Shown: in pieces, positions 28,507 to 39,052 of the stretch | Numbering within the stretch: position 1 is the first letter of the stretch | Layout of the letters: each line of letters begins with the position of its first letter | Assembly: GCA_013306675.1 (NCBI GenBank) | Contig: JABLUY010000160.1 | Coordinates: 1-64,000, forward strand | Direction of reading: 5' to 3' | Origin: Thraustochytrium sp. TN22 | Lineage: Eukaryota > Sar > Bigyra > Thraustochytrida > Thraustochytriidae | Length of the DNA stretch: 64,000 nucleotides | The notes under the pieces: generated by a model | Told to the model about the DNA's origin: nothing | The model's input: the letters and a program-made list of their open reading frames with translations, nothing else | Databases searched by the model: none | Position numbers and translations under genes: made by a program

Positions 28507-29688
28507 TTACTCGAAGTTGAGGTACTCGGTGTGGCGGAGCTTGGTGTTGCGCAGAACCCAGGGGTCGTTGAGGACCTGCTGCGTGGTGTAGCGCTTGGCA
28601 GGGTCGAGGCGCAGCATGCGCGAGACGAGGCTCTTCGCGCCCTGATCAATATCGCGCCAAACGCCCTTGGTCAGATGCTCGCGCCAGCGCGCGGGCTCGC
28701 GGCCGAACTCGATGGCCTCAAGCTCGAGCTCGATCTGCTCCTCGACGGCGAGATTGGCCACGTCCACGCCGGGCTTGTGCGGGAAGGGCGGGTAGCCGGC
28801 GAGGAGGATGTAAAGCACGATGCCGGCGGACCAGACGTCGCAAGCCGGCGAGTAGCTGCGGTCGCGCAGCACCTCGGGCGCGACGTAGCCGAGCGTGCCA
28901 GCCGGGTTCTTGAAGGCATCCGAGTCGGTGATCTTCTTGGCAAAGCCGAGGTCGGCAAGCATGAAAGCCTCGTCCTCGCCCTCGTCCTTCTCCTCCTCAT
29001 GCAGGCGGCCCTCGAGCAGCAAGTTCTCGAGCTTGACGTCGCGGTGCAGAATGTCGTGCTCGTGCAAGGCGTCGAGCGCGAAGCAAAGCTTGCGCACCAC
29101 TGCGGCGGCCTCGCGCTCCGGCATGCGGCCCGAGGTGGACACGCGCTCGAAGAAGTCGCCGCCGCGCATGAGCTCCAGCACAAAGTAGAGGCGGCGCGAG
29201 TCCTCGTACACGTCCTTAATGGGCGTGATGCGGTGGTGCCGGTTGCTGGCGCTAATCTCCTCGAGGATGCGCAGCTCGTTCTGGCAAATCTCGCGCGGCG
29301 CCATGCGCTTGTCCATGACCTTGACAGCCACCTTCTGGCCGGTCTTGGTATCGAGCGCCTCGTACACCGTGGCGAAGTTGCCACGGCCCAGCTCGGCGCC
29401 CAGCTCGTAGCGCAGACGCGTGTCGCGGCGGCGGTACTTGAGCGGCAGGTAAAAGCCGTCGCTCAGGTCGTCCTCCACGCCGCTCGACACGCGCTGGGCC
29501 GCCGCCACGGACGAGACGGCCAGCCCGCGCAGCGAGCTGCCGGCGCTGGGCCGCAGCGCGCGCGCCGTCTCCTGCGGCGCGTCGCGCAGGGTCGCGAACG
29601 GCCGGGGCCGCCGCCCCAGCGCGTTGCCGCTGGCCCTGGCGCCGCGCGCCGCCACGCGCGCGCCCGCGGCTGCCGCGCTGCGCATCAT
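28507..29688 (-). CDS. CaMK-like serine/threonine kinase with organelle-type N-terminus
   Basis: A 393-residue protein kinase of the CAMK group. The glycine loop ELGRGNFATVYEA, VAVKVMDK (Lys123), the catalytic loop LHRDVKLENLLLE (Asp217), the GTLGYVAPEV activation segment and DVWSAGIVLYILLAGYPPFP are all present, so it should be active. The metal-binding motif is DLG (MLADLGFAKK) in place of DFG. The first 60 residues are rich in Arg and Ala with almost no acid (MMRSAAAAGARVAARGARAS), as in a mitochondrial presequence. A regulatory calmodulin-binding tail is not obvious: the protein ends about 20 residues after the kinase fold (HTEYLNFE). Substrates are unknown. Confidence 0.88.
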   Translation of the reverse strand: MMRSAAAAGARVAARGARASGNALGRRPRPFATLRDAPQETARALRPSAGSSLRGLAVSSVAAAQRVSSGVEDDLSDGFYLPLKYRRRDTRLRYELGAELGRGNFATVYEALDTKTGQKVAVKVMDKRMAPREICQNELRILEEISASNRHHRITPIKDVYEDSRRLYFVLELMRGGDFFERVSTSGRMPEREAAAVVRKLCFALDALHEHDILHRDVKLENLLLEGRLHEEEKDEGEDEAFMLADLGFAKKITDSDAFKNPAGTLGYVAPEVLRDRSYSPACDVWSAGIVLYILLAGYPPFPHKPGVDVANLAVEEQIELELEAIEFGREPARWREHLTKGVWRDIDQGAKSLVSRMLRLDPAKRYTTQQVLNDPWVLRNTKLRHTEYLNFE

Positions 29689-32445
29689 CCTGCCTGCCCG
29701 CCTCTCTGCCGCGCGCGCTGCTCCGCCTTGGCCTGGCTCTCGGCTCTGCCGCCCCCGCGCGCGCCGCGCCGCCCGCGTTCACCCGCGCAGCGCTGAGCCC
29801 CGCCGCTGCTGTCCTCTGTCCTGCCCCTGGTCCCTACGCGCGCCAGCGGTGACGGCTGCTTGCACAACCCCACCTCGCCAGCTGCTACTAGCTAGCCAGC
29901 CAGCCGGAAGCGCGCCTTTCCTGACTTGACTCACTCCTGTCAGTCAGTCAGTCGGAAGCAGCTTCCCGCCTTGCTCGTTGGCGCCGCGTTTCGCCGCGCC
30001 GCGCCGCGCCGCGCCGCGCCGCGCCGCGCCGGTCCGCCTGCGCGCCGCGCCTCGGCCCTAGCGGCCGCGCGCTGCCCGTCTGTCTGCCTGCCGCCGCGCC
30101 GCGCCGCGCCGCGCAAGCTAGCCTTGCGCCGCGCCGACGAGCGAGCGAGCGAGCGACCGGCCGCCCGAGGAGGGTTTGCCGCGCTGCCGCCGCTGCGTGC
30201 GCTGGCCAGCCTGCGCCGAGGCACGGAGCGGAGGAGGGAGGGAGGGACTCGCCTCTCTCTGCCTGAGTCTGCCAGCGACGCTCTCGCAGAGAGAGAGAGT
30301 CGCAGAGCGCCGCTCCCGGTACCTGCGCGGCGCCTTCCTTGCCGCGCTTTTTCCGCCGCGCCTCGCTGCCGTTGCCTCAAGGCCGGCCGATCGATCGTCG
30401 TCTGCTAGGCTTGCGCGCCGCCCGCTGACTGGCCGCCGGCCGGGCCGGCTGCGCTCCGCGCGTCGCCGCGCTGCTAGGGCTCCGACCTCGAGCAGTCGGC
30501 GCGCCGCGACGCGCGCAGGCAGGCCCGCGGCCTGCGACTCCGGCGCGAAGGCTGCCAGGGCGAATCGAAACAGCGGCACCGCGGGCAGCTAGCTGAGCTC
30601 AGCGCTGGCCGCGGGACCCGCTCTCCCGTGGCGGCCGTCACGGTGGCCGGCGAGAACTTGTTCAAGGCTGGCCTGGCAGGCTGGCCGGCCGATGGGATGA
30701 GAGGAGCGCCGGCGGCAGCGCCGCAGCGCGGGTTAGGACTAGCCCTGCAGCGAGGCGGCGCGCCCCTTGTCGCGCGGCTTTCGTGCGCTTTCGTGCGCTT
30801 GCGCGAGTTCCTGGAAACTGCTGCCTGGCAGCCAGGAAGACCAGGACCAGAACGGGGTGATGAGAGGAGAAACTTCTCGTTTCGATCGAGCTCCCAAAGC
30901 GCAGAGCTTGCTCGATCAACAACCAGTGCGCCGGCCTTCGAAGCCTTCGAAGTTCGAGGCCTCGATTCGATCAGCCAGCGCGCAGCGCGGCCCAGCCTCA
31001 CTCTGTCAGCTGAGCGGCCAGCTGGCCGGCCGGGTCTTTAAGCGCAGAATCTGGGATTCCAGGGCGGGCTGCAGAGGCACGCAGAAGCAGGCAGCTATGG
31101 CTAGCTGCAGGCAGCTAGCTCGTGAGATTCGCCTCACCGCCAATCGAGAGCAACAAACTTGAAGCCAGGCAGCCGCATGGCGCGGGATGGATCGAAAACT
31201 CGTGCGCCTCGAGCGTGCGTGCGTGCGTCGCGGCGGCGGCGGCGCCGCGCCGCGGTCACGGACCGCGCGTTGGCTCGGACTCGCGCGCAGTATGGCCCCT
31301 CGCACGGCGCGGGCGAGGGAGACCTCGGCGGCGGCGCGTCGACCGGACACGGGCGCAGCCCGCCGCCCCAGGTCGTGCAGCAGCCCAGGGCCCCAGGCTG
31401 CCCAGCGGATGGCTCGCGAGCGGGCTGGCTGGCTCGCTGCGCGGGCAGGCGCCGCGCCGCGGGCGGCTTCGTCTCGCAGCGGTTTGGGCCTGGGCTGTGC
31501 TTTCGGAGTACAAATCGTACAAATGCTGCCAGTGCCACGGCCGTGCGCGGACCGACCGCCGCGCGGACCGCAGCCACAACGTTTGCGAAGGCCTTACAGC
31601 ACGCGCAGGCGGCGCGTCATCGGATTCGGCGACTCGAAGAGGTTCGTGTTCAACAGAACAAGCCTACGAACGAACTTCGGCCGCGCCGCGTCTGGCTGCA
31701 GTGGTGCAAGGTGCAGCAAGGTGAACGTTCAACGTGGGCGTTCATGAGGATCATGACTGCCTTGCGCGGCCCGGTCCGCAGGCCGGCCTTCACCTTGCGC
31801 GCGGCTCCAGGGGTGGTGATGTGGAAATGGATGCATGATCGTCACGCCGTCCGTGGATGGTGGTACACGAGCACACCGGTACGGTGGTGGTGGTGGTACC
31901 CTACACGCGGCGGCTACACGCGGAGCGAGCCAGAGTAAGTGCGCAGTGAGCTCGCAGGTGTGCTTTGCCGTTTGCCACCACCATTGCTGTCGATCCAAGT
32001 GTGCACGACCGGGCTCCTGCAGTGGCCATGGACGACGGCAAGTGGCAGGCATGTTACTGGGCACGTCCGGCAGTGCTCGCGCTCACGCAATAGGCCATGC
32101 TTCGCTCACTTGCCCTTGATGAACTTTACGCGGGCTGGCTGCTGTAGTCGCGCTCTCTTGTTCAACTTGAAGCCTGGTTGGTTGACAGTGAGTTGGTTGA
32201 CAGTATGGCAACTTGATCATGATGCCACCGACTTGGCTCGCTTTCATCTTCATCACGTAGGGAGGCTGGTAGGCAGAAAGATCAATGAGAAAGAGAACTG
32301 CTGGCGCCTGTCCGCTGGAACGAAGAACAAATGCACCCTTGCCATGGTGGCGGGCGCGGAAGGCATCTCTAAGAATCTCGCCGGGCCGCATCTTCGCCTT
32401 CGCGGAGTCTCGCTGGTACTACCAAAGCTAGAATCAACACCTTTC
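29689..32445. other. 2.75-kb divergent intergenic region, no supported gene
   Basis: Upstream of both the kinase and the acetyltransferase gene. It contains (GCCGC)n at about 29993-30030 and 30092-30114, (GAGC)n near 30140, (GAGA)n near 30290, TTCGAAGCCTTCGAAGTTCGA at about 30936-30957, (GGT)n at about 31883-31896 and TTGGTTGACAGTGAGTTGGTTGACAGT at about 32177-32203. Frames are compositionally biased and show no domain. Confidence 0.5.
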
Positions 32446-33189
32446 ATGAGCGGCGAGAAAACCACGGCATGGACGGCAGCGGCGGCCGTGGCGGCGGCGG
32501 CGGCGGCGGCGGCGGCCTTGGTAGCCACGCTGGCGCTCCGCAACGTGGCGGCGGCTCGCAAGCCGCAGCTCGAGGAGCGCGTGCGACGATGGGAGAAGGC
32601 AACCGGAGCGGCGCGGGCGGCAGCGCCGGGCGAGGAGAAGCGCAAGATGTGCGCCGGCGAGACCTACGTATGCACGGCTGAACAGCTGGTGCGCGAGCGC
32701 GACCTCGCCCACGACGCGAACGCACTGCTGCGCGACCTCGCTTATAGCGAGCTGGTGAGCTTGCGGCGGCGCGTGGTGCAGCAGCTCGTGGGCAGCGGGG
32801 GCGACTCGATCACGATCGAGGCCCCCTTTTGTGTAGACTATGGGTACAACCTGCGGTGCGGCAGCAATGTGTACTTCAACTTCAACTGCGTGGTGCTGGA
32901 TAGCGCGCCGGTGACGATTGGAGACAACACCATGTTCGGGCCCTCGTGCCAGCTGGTGACGCCCAACCACCCGCTCAACGCCCAGGAGCGGCACTCGCCG
33001 CCATTCCCGGAGGTGGGCAAGGCCATCACCATCGGCAAGAACTGCTGGTTCGGCGCCGCCGTGACCGTTTGCCCTGGCGTCACCATCGGCGACGAGTGCG
33101 TCATCGCGGCCGGCAGCGTGGTCGTCAAGGACATCCCGCCCAAGAGTCTGGCTGCGGGCTGCCCAGCCAAGGTGATACGGCAGCTCTGA
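32446..33189 (+). CDS. Membrane-anchored maltose O-acetyltransferase-like protein
   Basis: Left-handed beta-helix acetyltransferase of the maltose/galactoside type, 247 residues. The chosen ATG gives MSGEKTTAWTAAAAV followed by an Ala-rich hydrophobic segment (about residues 12-34), probably a signal anchor; another in-frame ATG lies 34 codons upstream. The Mac domain (MCAGETYVCTAEQLVRERD) is followed by hexapeptide repeats: APFCVDYGYNLRCGSNVYFN, VTIGDNTMFGPSC, AITIGKNCWFGAAVTVCPG and VTIGDECVIAAGSVV. The catalytic histidine is most likely His175 in LVTPNHPL. Family members use acetyl-CoA and sugar acceptors; the acceptor here is unknown. The stop is 85 bp from that of convergent CFAP91. Bacterial-like family, but codon use matches the neighbours. 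Confidence 0.9.
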   Translation: MSGEKTTAWTAAAAVAAAAAAAAALVATLALRNVAAARKPQLEERVRRWEKATGAARAAAPGEEKRKMCAGETYVCTAEQLVRERDLAHDANALLRDLAYSELVSLRRRVVQQLVGSGGDSITIEAPFCVDYGYNLRCGSNVYFNFNCVVLDSAPVTIGDNTMFGPSCQLVTPNHPLNAQERHSPPFPEVGKAITIGKNCWFGAAVTVCPGVTIGDECVIAAGSVVVKDIPPKSLAAGCPAKVIRQL

Positions 33190-33274
33190 CGAACAGAAAA
33201 AGAGCAAATCAAATCAAGGACCAAACGAAACGGGAAAATGAGTCACACTGTCTTGCCTGCGCCGCGTACGAAGT

Positions 33275-35575
33275 TTACTGCTGCTCGTCCGCCGCCTCGT
33301 CCGCCGCCTCGTCCTTGGCGTCGGCGTCAATGGCGGAGAGCACGCTAAAGATGGAGGTGTTGGCGGCCTGCAGGAAGCGGCGCTCCTGGGCGCGCGCATC
33401 GAGGCGCTCTGACTCGCGTTGCACGTGCGGCAGGAGGAAGGAGGAGACCAGGCCCCCGACAATCTCGGCATCGTGCCGAGCGCGCTCCGCAGAGGGCGGG
33501 CGGCTCGAGGTGTCGAGGCCGGCCCGAGCCGTCTGCGAGGCGGCCATCTCGATGCTGTCGGCCAGCAGCTCATCGAAGAGACTGTCCACCGTGCCATGGT
33601 GCACGCGCATGAGCTGCCGGTATACCTCGTCCTCGCGGCCGCGCTGCAGCGCCTCGGCCTGCCGCGTGCCGGCCTGCAGCACCTCGCGGCGGCGGCGCTT
33701 CTCAAGCGCCGCAGCCGCCAGCGCGTTCACCTGCCGCTCCTGCTCAATATGCGTCAGCTCCTTTGCCAGCAGGTCCAGCGTCGTTGACAAGACCTCGCCG
33801 TGCACGGCGTCGGCGGCCGCCTCGGTCGCCGTCGGCGCCACGGCGCCGCCACCGGTGCCGCTTGCGGCCGCTGGAGCCACCTCGCGGCCCTGCGCAGCAG
33901 CCTCGCTCTCGGCGCGGGCCGCCTCTTGGGCCGCCACCTCCTCGGTGCGCAGCTCGCGAATCAACTCCAGCCGCTTCGTCTTGCCCTCCAGCATCATCGT
34001 CTGAATGGCGCGCCCGCGCACCAGGCGCTGCAGGAGCGCCGCCGCGTTCGCCAACGCCTGCGACTCGGCCGACTCCGCTGGGTCCTCGGCGCGAGCTACG
34101 CGGGGCGTCGGCGGCCGCTCCAGCTTCTCCGCGCGCTTGCGCCACAGCGGCGTGCGCCCGTCGTCCAACCCATTCTCGCCCTGCTCCTGCTCGCTCTCCT
34201 GCTCGCCCGCCAGCTCGCCGCTCGCCTTCTTGCGCGACCGAATCAGGCCGTCCATCCACACAAGGTGCTGCACGAGCTGCTGCTGCTGCCGCGTCGCAGC
34301 CGGCCCGTGCGGCGAGCTATGCTGCTGCGCCTGCCCGTGCGCCTGCCCGTGCGCCTGCGCTTGGCCACGCTTCGACGCCTTGGCGTGCTTGCGCGCGTCC
34401 ACGCTCGCCTCCAGCTGCAGCAGGCCACCGTAGTCCTGCGGCAGTGCCGCACGCGCCGCCTCGCGCGCGCCCACCTTGCTTGGGTCGAAGACGCCGTCCC
34501 GCTGAAGGGGCGCGTACGTCTTGGACGCGAAGTTGCTGTACTCTTCCACCACCGCGTGCGTCGGCTTGCTCGGGTACACGCCGGCGCGGGCGCGAGCCAG
34601 CTTGCGCAGGTGCTTGATTCGCTGCCGCTGGATCGCCACCAGCTGCGCGTCCTTCTCCTGCAGCTTTTGCTGCTGCATCGCTGCCAGCCGCTGCTCCGAC
34701 ATATACTCGGACTCCGCCTCGCGCTCGTCGAGGGCCTCCTTGAGCAGCCGAAGGTGCTCCGTCTGCATGCGGTTGATTGCGTCCTCCTTGTACTTGAACT
34801 CCCGCAGCTCCTGCTCCTCCATCATGCGCTTGCGCAGATTGAAGCTCGCCTCGTCCGTGATGGGCGGCAGCGACGCCAGGAACGCGCGCTTGAAGCGAGC
34901 GCGCTCGATCAGGTTCACTTCCTGCTGTGTAATGGGCAGCCCGCGCCCGAACTTGAGCCCGGCGAGCTCCAAAATCTCAGGCTCCGGGTCTGCGCCCTCC
35001 GGGATGAAGTAGTCAGGTGTGTACGGGTCCGTCTGCGCTTCTGACTCGCGCACCACCGTCTGCGTGCCCTGCGTCACCTGGCCGTCCACCTCCTCCACCA
35101 TGTCCGCCTCGTACCGTTTGCCGCCCTGCGACTGTGCGCCGAGCTGGTCCATCTCCACGCGCGCTTCGCGCGTCTTCCACTTCTCGTCTGCCAGGAGCAC
35201 CTCGGGCGGCGCGCTGTGCAGGACCGGTACCACTGGCCGCCGGAAGTACTTGTGCCGGTTCTTGCCGCTCACCGCCATGGTCGAGCTGCCCGAGCGCCGC
35301 TCCTGCACGTCACTCGCACACCCGCGGTACGCCGCGCTCACGTGCTCTGGCAGGTCACTCTTGCTGCTCAGCTGCATCTCGTGGCTTTTGTACACGGACG
35401 GAATCTCTGAGAACAGATTCTCGCGGTCCGCCACGCGCTTTAGCACTGACGTCTGTGCCTTGGCCGTCACGCGCGCGTGGTCGCGCTGCCCCGAGCATGT
35501 GTAAACCGGGTCGTACACGTGATCAAATCGCCGCGTCGCCTGCTGCTGCGTTGTCGTCGTCGTCGTCGTCGGCAT
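33275..35575 (-). CDS. CFAP91: Cilia- and flagella-associated protein 91
   Basis: A 766-residue coiled-coil protein matching CFAP91/MAATS1 (FAP91/AAT-1), a scaffold at the base of radial spokes in motile cilia. Recognised blocks are VRESEAQTDPYTPDYFIPEG, EILELAGLKFGRGLPITQQE, VNLIERARFKRAFLASLPPI and RKRMMEEQELREFKYKEDAI. Then come ALDEREAESEYMSEQRLAAM, ASKTYAPLQRDG and AAALLQRLVRGRAIQTMML, the last IQ-like. The N-terminus has YDPVYTCSGQRDHARVTAK, also family-like. Long charged helices separate the blocks and the end is acidic (AADEAADEQQ). It is direct evidence for a motile cilium in this organism. Confidence 0.9.
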   Translation of the reverse strand: MPTTTTTTTQQQATRRFDHVYDPVYTCSGQRDHARVTAKAQTSVLKRVADRENLFSEIPSVYKSHEMQLSSKSDLPEHVSAAYRGCASDVQERRSGSSTMAVSGKNRHKYFRRPVVPVLHSAPPEVLLADEKWKTREARVEMDQLGAQSQGGKRYEADMVEEVDGQVTQGTQTVVRESEAQTDPYTPDYFIPEGADPEPEILELAGLKFGRGLPITQQEVNLIERARFKRAFLASLPPITDEASFNLRKRMMEEQELREFKYKEDAINRMQTEHLRLLKEALDEREAESEYMSEQRLAAMQQQKLQEKDAQLVAIQRQRIKHLRKLARARAGVYPSKPTHAVVEEYSNFASKTYAPLQRDGVFDPSKVGAREAARAALPQDYGGLLQLEASVDARKHAKASKRGQAQAHGQAHGQAQQHSSPHGPAATRQQQQLVQHLVWMDGLIRSRKKASGELAGEQESEQEQGENGLDDGRTPLWRKRAEKLERPPTPRVARAEDPAESAESQALANAAALLQRLVRGRAIQTMMLEGKTKRLELIRELRTEEVAAQEAARAESEAAAQGREVAPAAASGTGGGAVAPTATEAAADAVHGEVLSTTLDLLAKELTHIEQERQVNALAAAALEKRRRREVLQAGTRQAEALQRGREDEVYRQLMRVHHGTVDSLFDELLADSIEMAASQTARAGLDTSSRPPSAERARHDAEIVGGLVSSFLLPHVQRESERLDARAQERRFLQAANTSIFSVLSAIDADAKDEAADEAADEQQ

Positions 35576-36155
35576 TGTGGCCAGCTGTCAGCGCCGCGCA
35601 ACCTCCCCGCCTCGCACGCACGCACGGGCGCCCGCGCGCGCCGCTTGTCCTGACTGCTTGTCTTCCGCGCTGTGCTGCGTCGCGCCGCGCCGCGCCGCAC
35701 CGCGCCGCGTCGCGCCGCGCCGCGCCCGGCCGTACGCTGCTTCAAACCGAGCCGTGCTGCACCGACGCCAGCAAACCTGCTCGACGCCGCTCTGCCGCCG
35801 CGCCGCCGCCGTTCGTTCCCCCAGCGCGCGCGCGCCGCCGTGCCGCTCCTGCCTGCTCCGCCGCCCGCGCCCGTCAACGAGGGCGCAGTGTTGCGCGGCA
35901 GGCTACACCGGGCAACCGTGCACGCGCTGCGCGATTGAACGGATCTCTCTGCATTTTCTCTCGGTGGCCACTGGCAATCAATGCGTGTGCACTTTCGCTA
36001 TGACTCGGATCGCTCAGGCTGGCAGCTCTTGATAGCTAAATTAAGTTAGGAAGACTTTCTGAAGGCCTGGAGCCTAGTATGCGCCACGGACAACACATGT
36101 GTTCTCTTTCTGTTTTCTCTCTTCTTTTCACTGCTTCTTTCTTGCTAAGCTAAGG
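35576..36155. other. Intergenic region between CFAP91 start and COG7 stop
   Basis: Holds GCCGCGCCGCGCC-type runs at about 35685-35725 and a more AT-rich part from about 35940 on. It must contain the CFAP91 promoter. The TCTTTCTGTTTTCTCTCTTCT tract at about 36102-36145 is T-rich and lies just downstream of COG7. No gene is seen. Confidence 0.45.
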
Positions 36156-39052
36156 CTACTCGCCTCGCGCGTCGTCAGGCGGCGGGACAGCAGCGCGCGC
36201 GGCGGCCTGGATCTTCTCCAGGAGGAGGCGTTGCACGTGCACGACGGGATCGTCAGGCGCCGCCGCCGCAGCGGCCAAGACGGCGTGCTCCAGGTCCGAT
36301 GTGGGTGTCTGGAGCGTCGTGCGAAAGTGCTCGAGCGTAGCATCGTGCGGCGCGGCGATGAGGCTGATGACGTACTCGAGCTGGCCCAGGTCGGCGGCAA
36401 GCTGGTCCCTGCCCTTGTCGCCGATGCGGTCGATCTTGGCAATCTGGAGGAGCAGCGTGTTGCTGGCGCCGAGCGCCACGACGTTGAGCCAGAGCCGTGA
36501 GAAGCGATCGAGCGCCTCGTCGACGTCATCCGCCTCCGCATCGCCTGGTTCGTCGGCATCCGCTCCGGCGGCGGCAGCGACCGCGGTAGCGGCGGTGGTC
36601 CCGGAGCCGCCGGCGCGGTCCTCGCGGTCCTCCTCGTCCCGCTCCGCGGCGAGCAGCGGCTCGAGGCGCGCGTCCGCAGCCATGTGCAAGAGGTCTTCGA
36701 GCGCGTTGCGCGTTGCGGCGCCCAGGCGGTGCGCGTCCGGGAGAAGCGCCGGGAGCGGACTCTTGCTGGCGAAGGGCTCAAGCAGCTGCACGAGGCTGCT
36801 GAGGTCCTTCACAACGCGCGTCATGTAGCGCAGCGGCGTGCCAAACTCCGAAATGAGCTCCTCCTCAGTGCTTTGAAAGGCAGCCACCTGTTCGTCCGTG
36901 TGCAGCGCCCAGACACGCATGGCCGACATCTTGACCCACTCGCGCTGGATAGGCGCCATAATGGTCTCGTAAGTGACCGTCTGCGCGGCGCGCACCAAGT
37001 CGTCCAGCGCGGCACGCGTCCGCGCGAGCCGCTGCGCGACTTGGGTCTGGTCGCGCGCCAGCGCCGCGCTTTCGGCACTGCCGTCCTGCGCCAGGAGCGC
37101 GACGACCGCCGAGGCGGTCGCCGGCGCCTGCTGCGGCGGCGGCGATGTGCCGGTGGCTGCGCCACCGCCCAGCCGCGAGAGCTTGGGCGCCAGGTCAGTG
37201 TCGCGAAACCGCGCGAGACGATCGCTGAAGCTAGCCACATCGTGTAGGAGGCCCAGGACCGCCGAAGTCTGCTCCTCCCAGGCTTCATCGGAGGCGTACG
37301 CCTCGCTGGAGCTGCCGAACATCTGCTGCACCACCTGCGTGCACTTTGTACAAAAGTCGGCCCAGAAGGCGTCAACGCCGTCCAGGAGCGCCGCAGCCTT
37401 GGCGCCGCGCGTCAGCCGCGCGCACCTCTCCAAGGCGCCCTGCACCAGCGTCACCGACATTGGGTCGCCCAGGAGCCCGCGGAGCGTCGCGGAAGAGACC
37501 TGGCCAGCCCGCGTCGCGAACTCCTGTGCCATGCCCGCGCGCTCCAGGTCGCCGTACTCGGCGAAGAGCGTGCGAAACGGCCGCGCCACCGCGGCAACGA
37601 GCGCGGAATCCGGGCCGGCCGCCTCCCCGTTGCCGCCGGCGTCAGCGCCCTCGCTCTCGCTCGCGGCTGCGGCGATCCGCGCAGCCTGATCCGCAAATGC
37701 GCAGGTCCGCTCGAAGACGTCGATGGCGGCGCCGAGGCGCTCGGCGTACACGCGCGCCTCGAGGTCCGGCCCCAGCAGCGCGAGGCCCTCCACAGCAATG
37801 GCGGCGATGACGGTGTGCGCGCGCGCCTTGCCGAAGACGCGAACGCAGCGGCTGGTCTCGCGGTCTAGCGCGCCCGCGAAGCGCTCGTAGAAGCGTTGCG
37901 TCCACGAGGCAAGAGGATCGTCCGCCTCGCGCGCTGCGGCGGCCGAGGCCTCCCAGTCCTTGAGTAGAAAGCCTGCACGCGCCGAGGCGAACTCGTTGCA
38001 CAAGCTCTGCAGCGTGCCCAGCTTCTCAAAGACCTCCACGAGGCCCTCGAGCCGCTTCTCTGCCTCCTTGACCTTTTCGGCATCGCCCTCGCCCTCCTCG
38101 CCAGCCAGGCACGTGCGAATGGCATCCTGCAGACCGGGCCCGATGAGCGTCTCCAGGCGCTCCTCCATGGACGAAAGAGTGGCTTCGCGCTGCGCGGCGC
38201 CCGGCATACCCTCCAGCAGCGCCAGGCTCGCGCGCAGCGACGACAGCCGCTGCGCCACGCCGCCCAGGTCCTGTGATTCAAAGCCCTCCTCCACTTCGCG
38301 CGCCAGCCTGCTCCAGTTTGCCGACTGCTCCAACACACTAATGGTCTGGTCCAGGTTGGTTTTGATCGTGTGCAGGTGCTCCAGGGTGTCAATTGTGCTC
38401 ACGTCCGCGGTGCTGACGCTACCGGCGGCACCGCCCCGGCTGCCGCCGCCGCCCTCGCTCGCCTCCGCCTCGGGGTCCGGCTGCGTGCCGTTTGGCCGGG
38501 CGCCAGCGCCCCTGGCGGCCGCGGCCGCCACGGACCGCTCCAGGTCGCCCACTTGCGACTCCAGCTTGCCCACGCCGCGCAGCAGCGCGCTTGAGTCGCG
38601 CCGGATGCGGTCCACCTCGCGCACGGCGCGCGGGATCGACCCCAGCAGCTGTGCCATTTGGTCCTCCAGCTTGCTGCTCAAGAGCTGCGACTCCTGCTGT
38701 AGCTGGACCAAGACGCTCGACAGATAGCTCTGCGTGCAGTGAGAGAGGGTGCATGAGTGAGCGCGTGAGTGAGTGAGTCCTCAGGTCTCGCGATTGCCGC
38801 GTGCTTCTGCAAGCCACCTACCTCAAGGGGCGCCTGCTGGCCTGCACCGGCAGGGCCCGCGTCGGCTTCCAGCCCTGCGTCGCCGGGCGCCTCGCCATCG
38901 GCGCCTTGCTGCTCCTGCAGCGGCTGCTCCTGTCTCTGCGTCACCGACTGCTGCGCCTGCTGCGCCGCCGCCTGCTCCAGGCAGCTGTTGACCCACGCCT
39001 TGACGTCCAGGTCCACCTCCTCGAAGGCGCGCAGCGGCCCGTCGCCGGCCAT
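36156..39052 (-). CDS. COG7: Conserved oligomeric Golgi complex subunit 7 (two exons)
   Basis: COG lobe-B subunit that tethers retrograde vesicles within the Golgi. Exon 1 is 38822-39052 (77 codons, MAGDGPLRAFEEVDLDVKAWVNSCLEQ) and matches the DxDVKxWIN start of COG7. Exon 2 is 36156-38729. They are joined in phase 0 across a 92-bp GT-AG intron (38730-38821: donor GTAGGT, acceptor CTCACTGCACGCAG), which gives LESYLSSVLVQLQQESQ at the junction. The product is 934 residues (human 770), longer through acidic and alanine-rich insertions. Other matching blocks are TIKTNLDQTISVLEQSANWS, GTPLRYMTRVVKDLSSLVQL and QLAADLGQLEYVISLI near the end. Without the splice, exon 2 has no ATG and loses the conserved N-terminus. 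Confidence 0.9.

Noticed and set aside
32446-33189. Recent bacterial transfer or contamination for the acetyltransferase gene
   Set aside because: The family is bacterial-like, but base composition and codon use match the neighbours and a eukaryotic-style signal anchor is present; an old transfer cannot be excluded.
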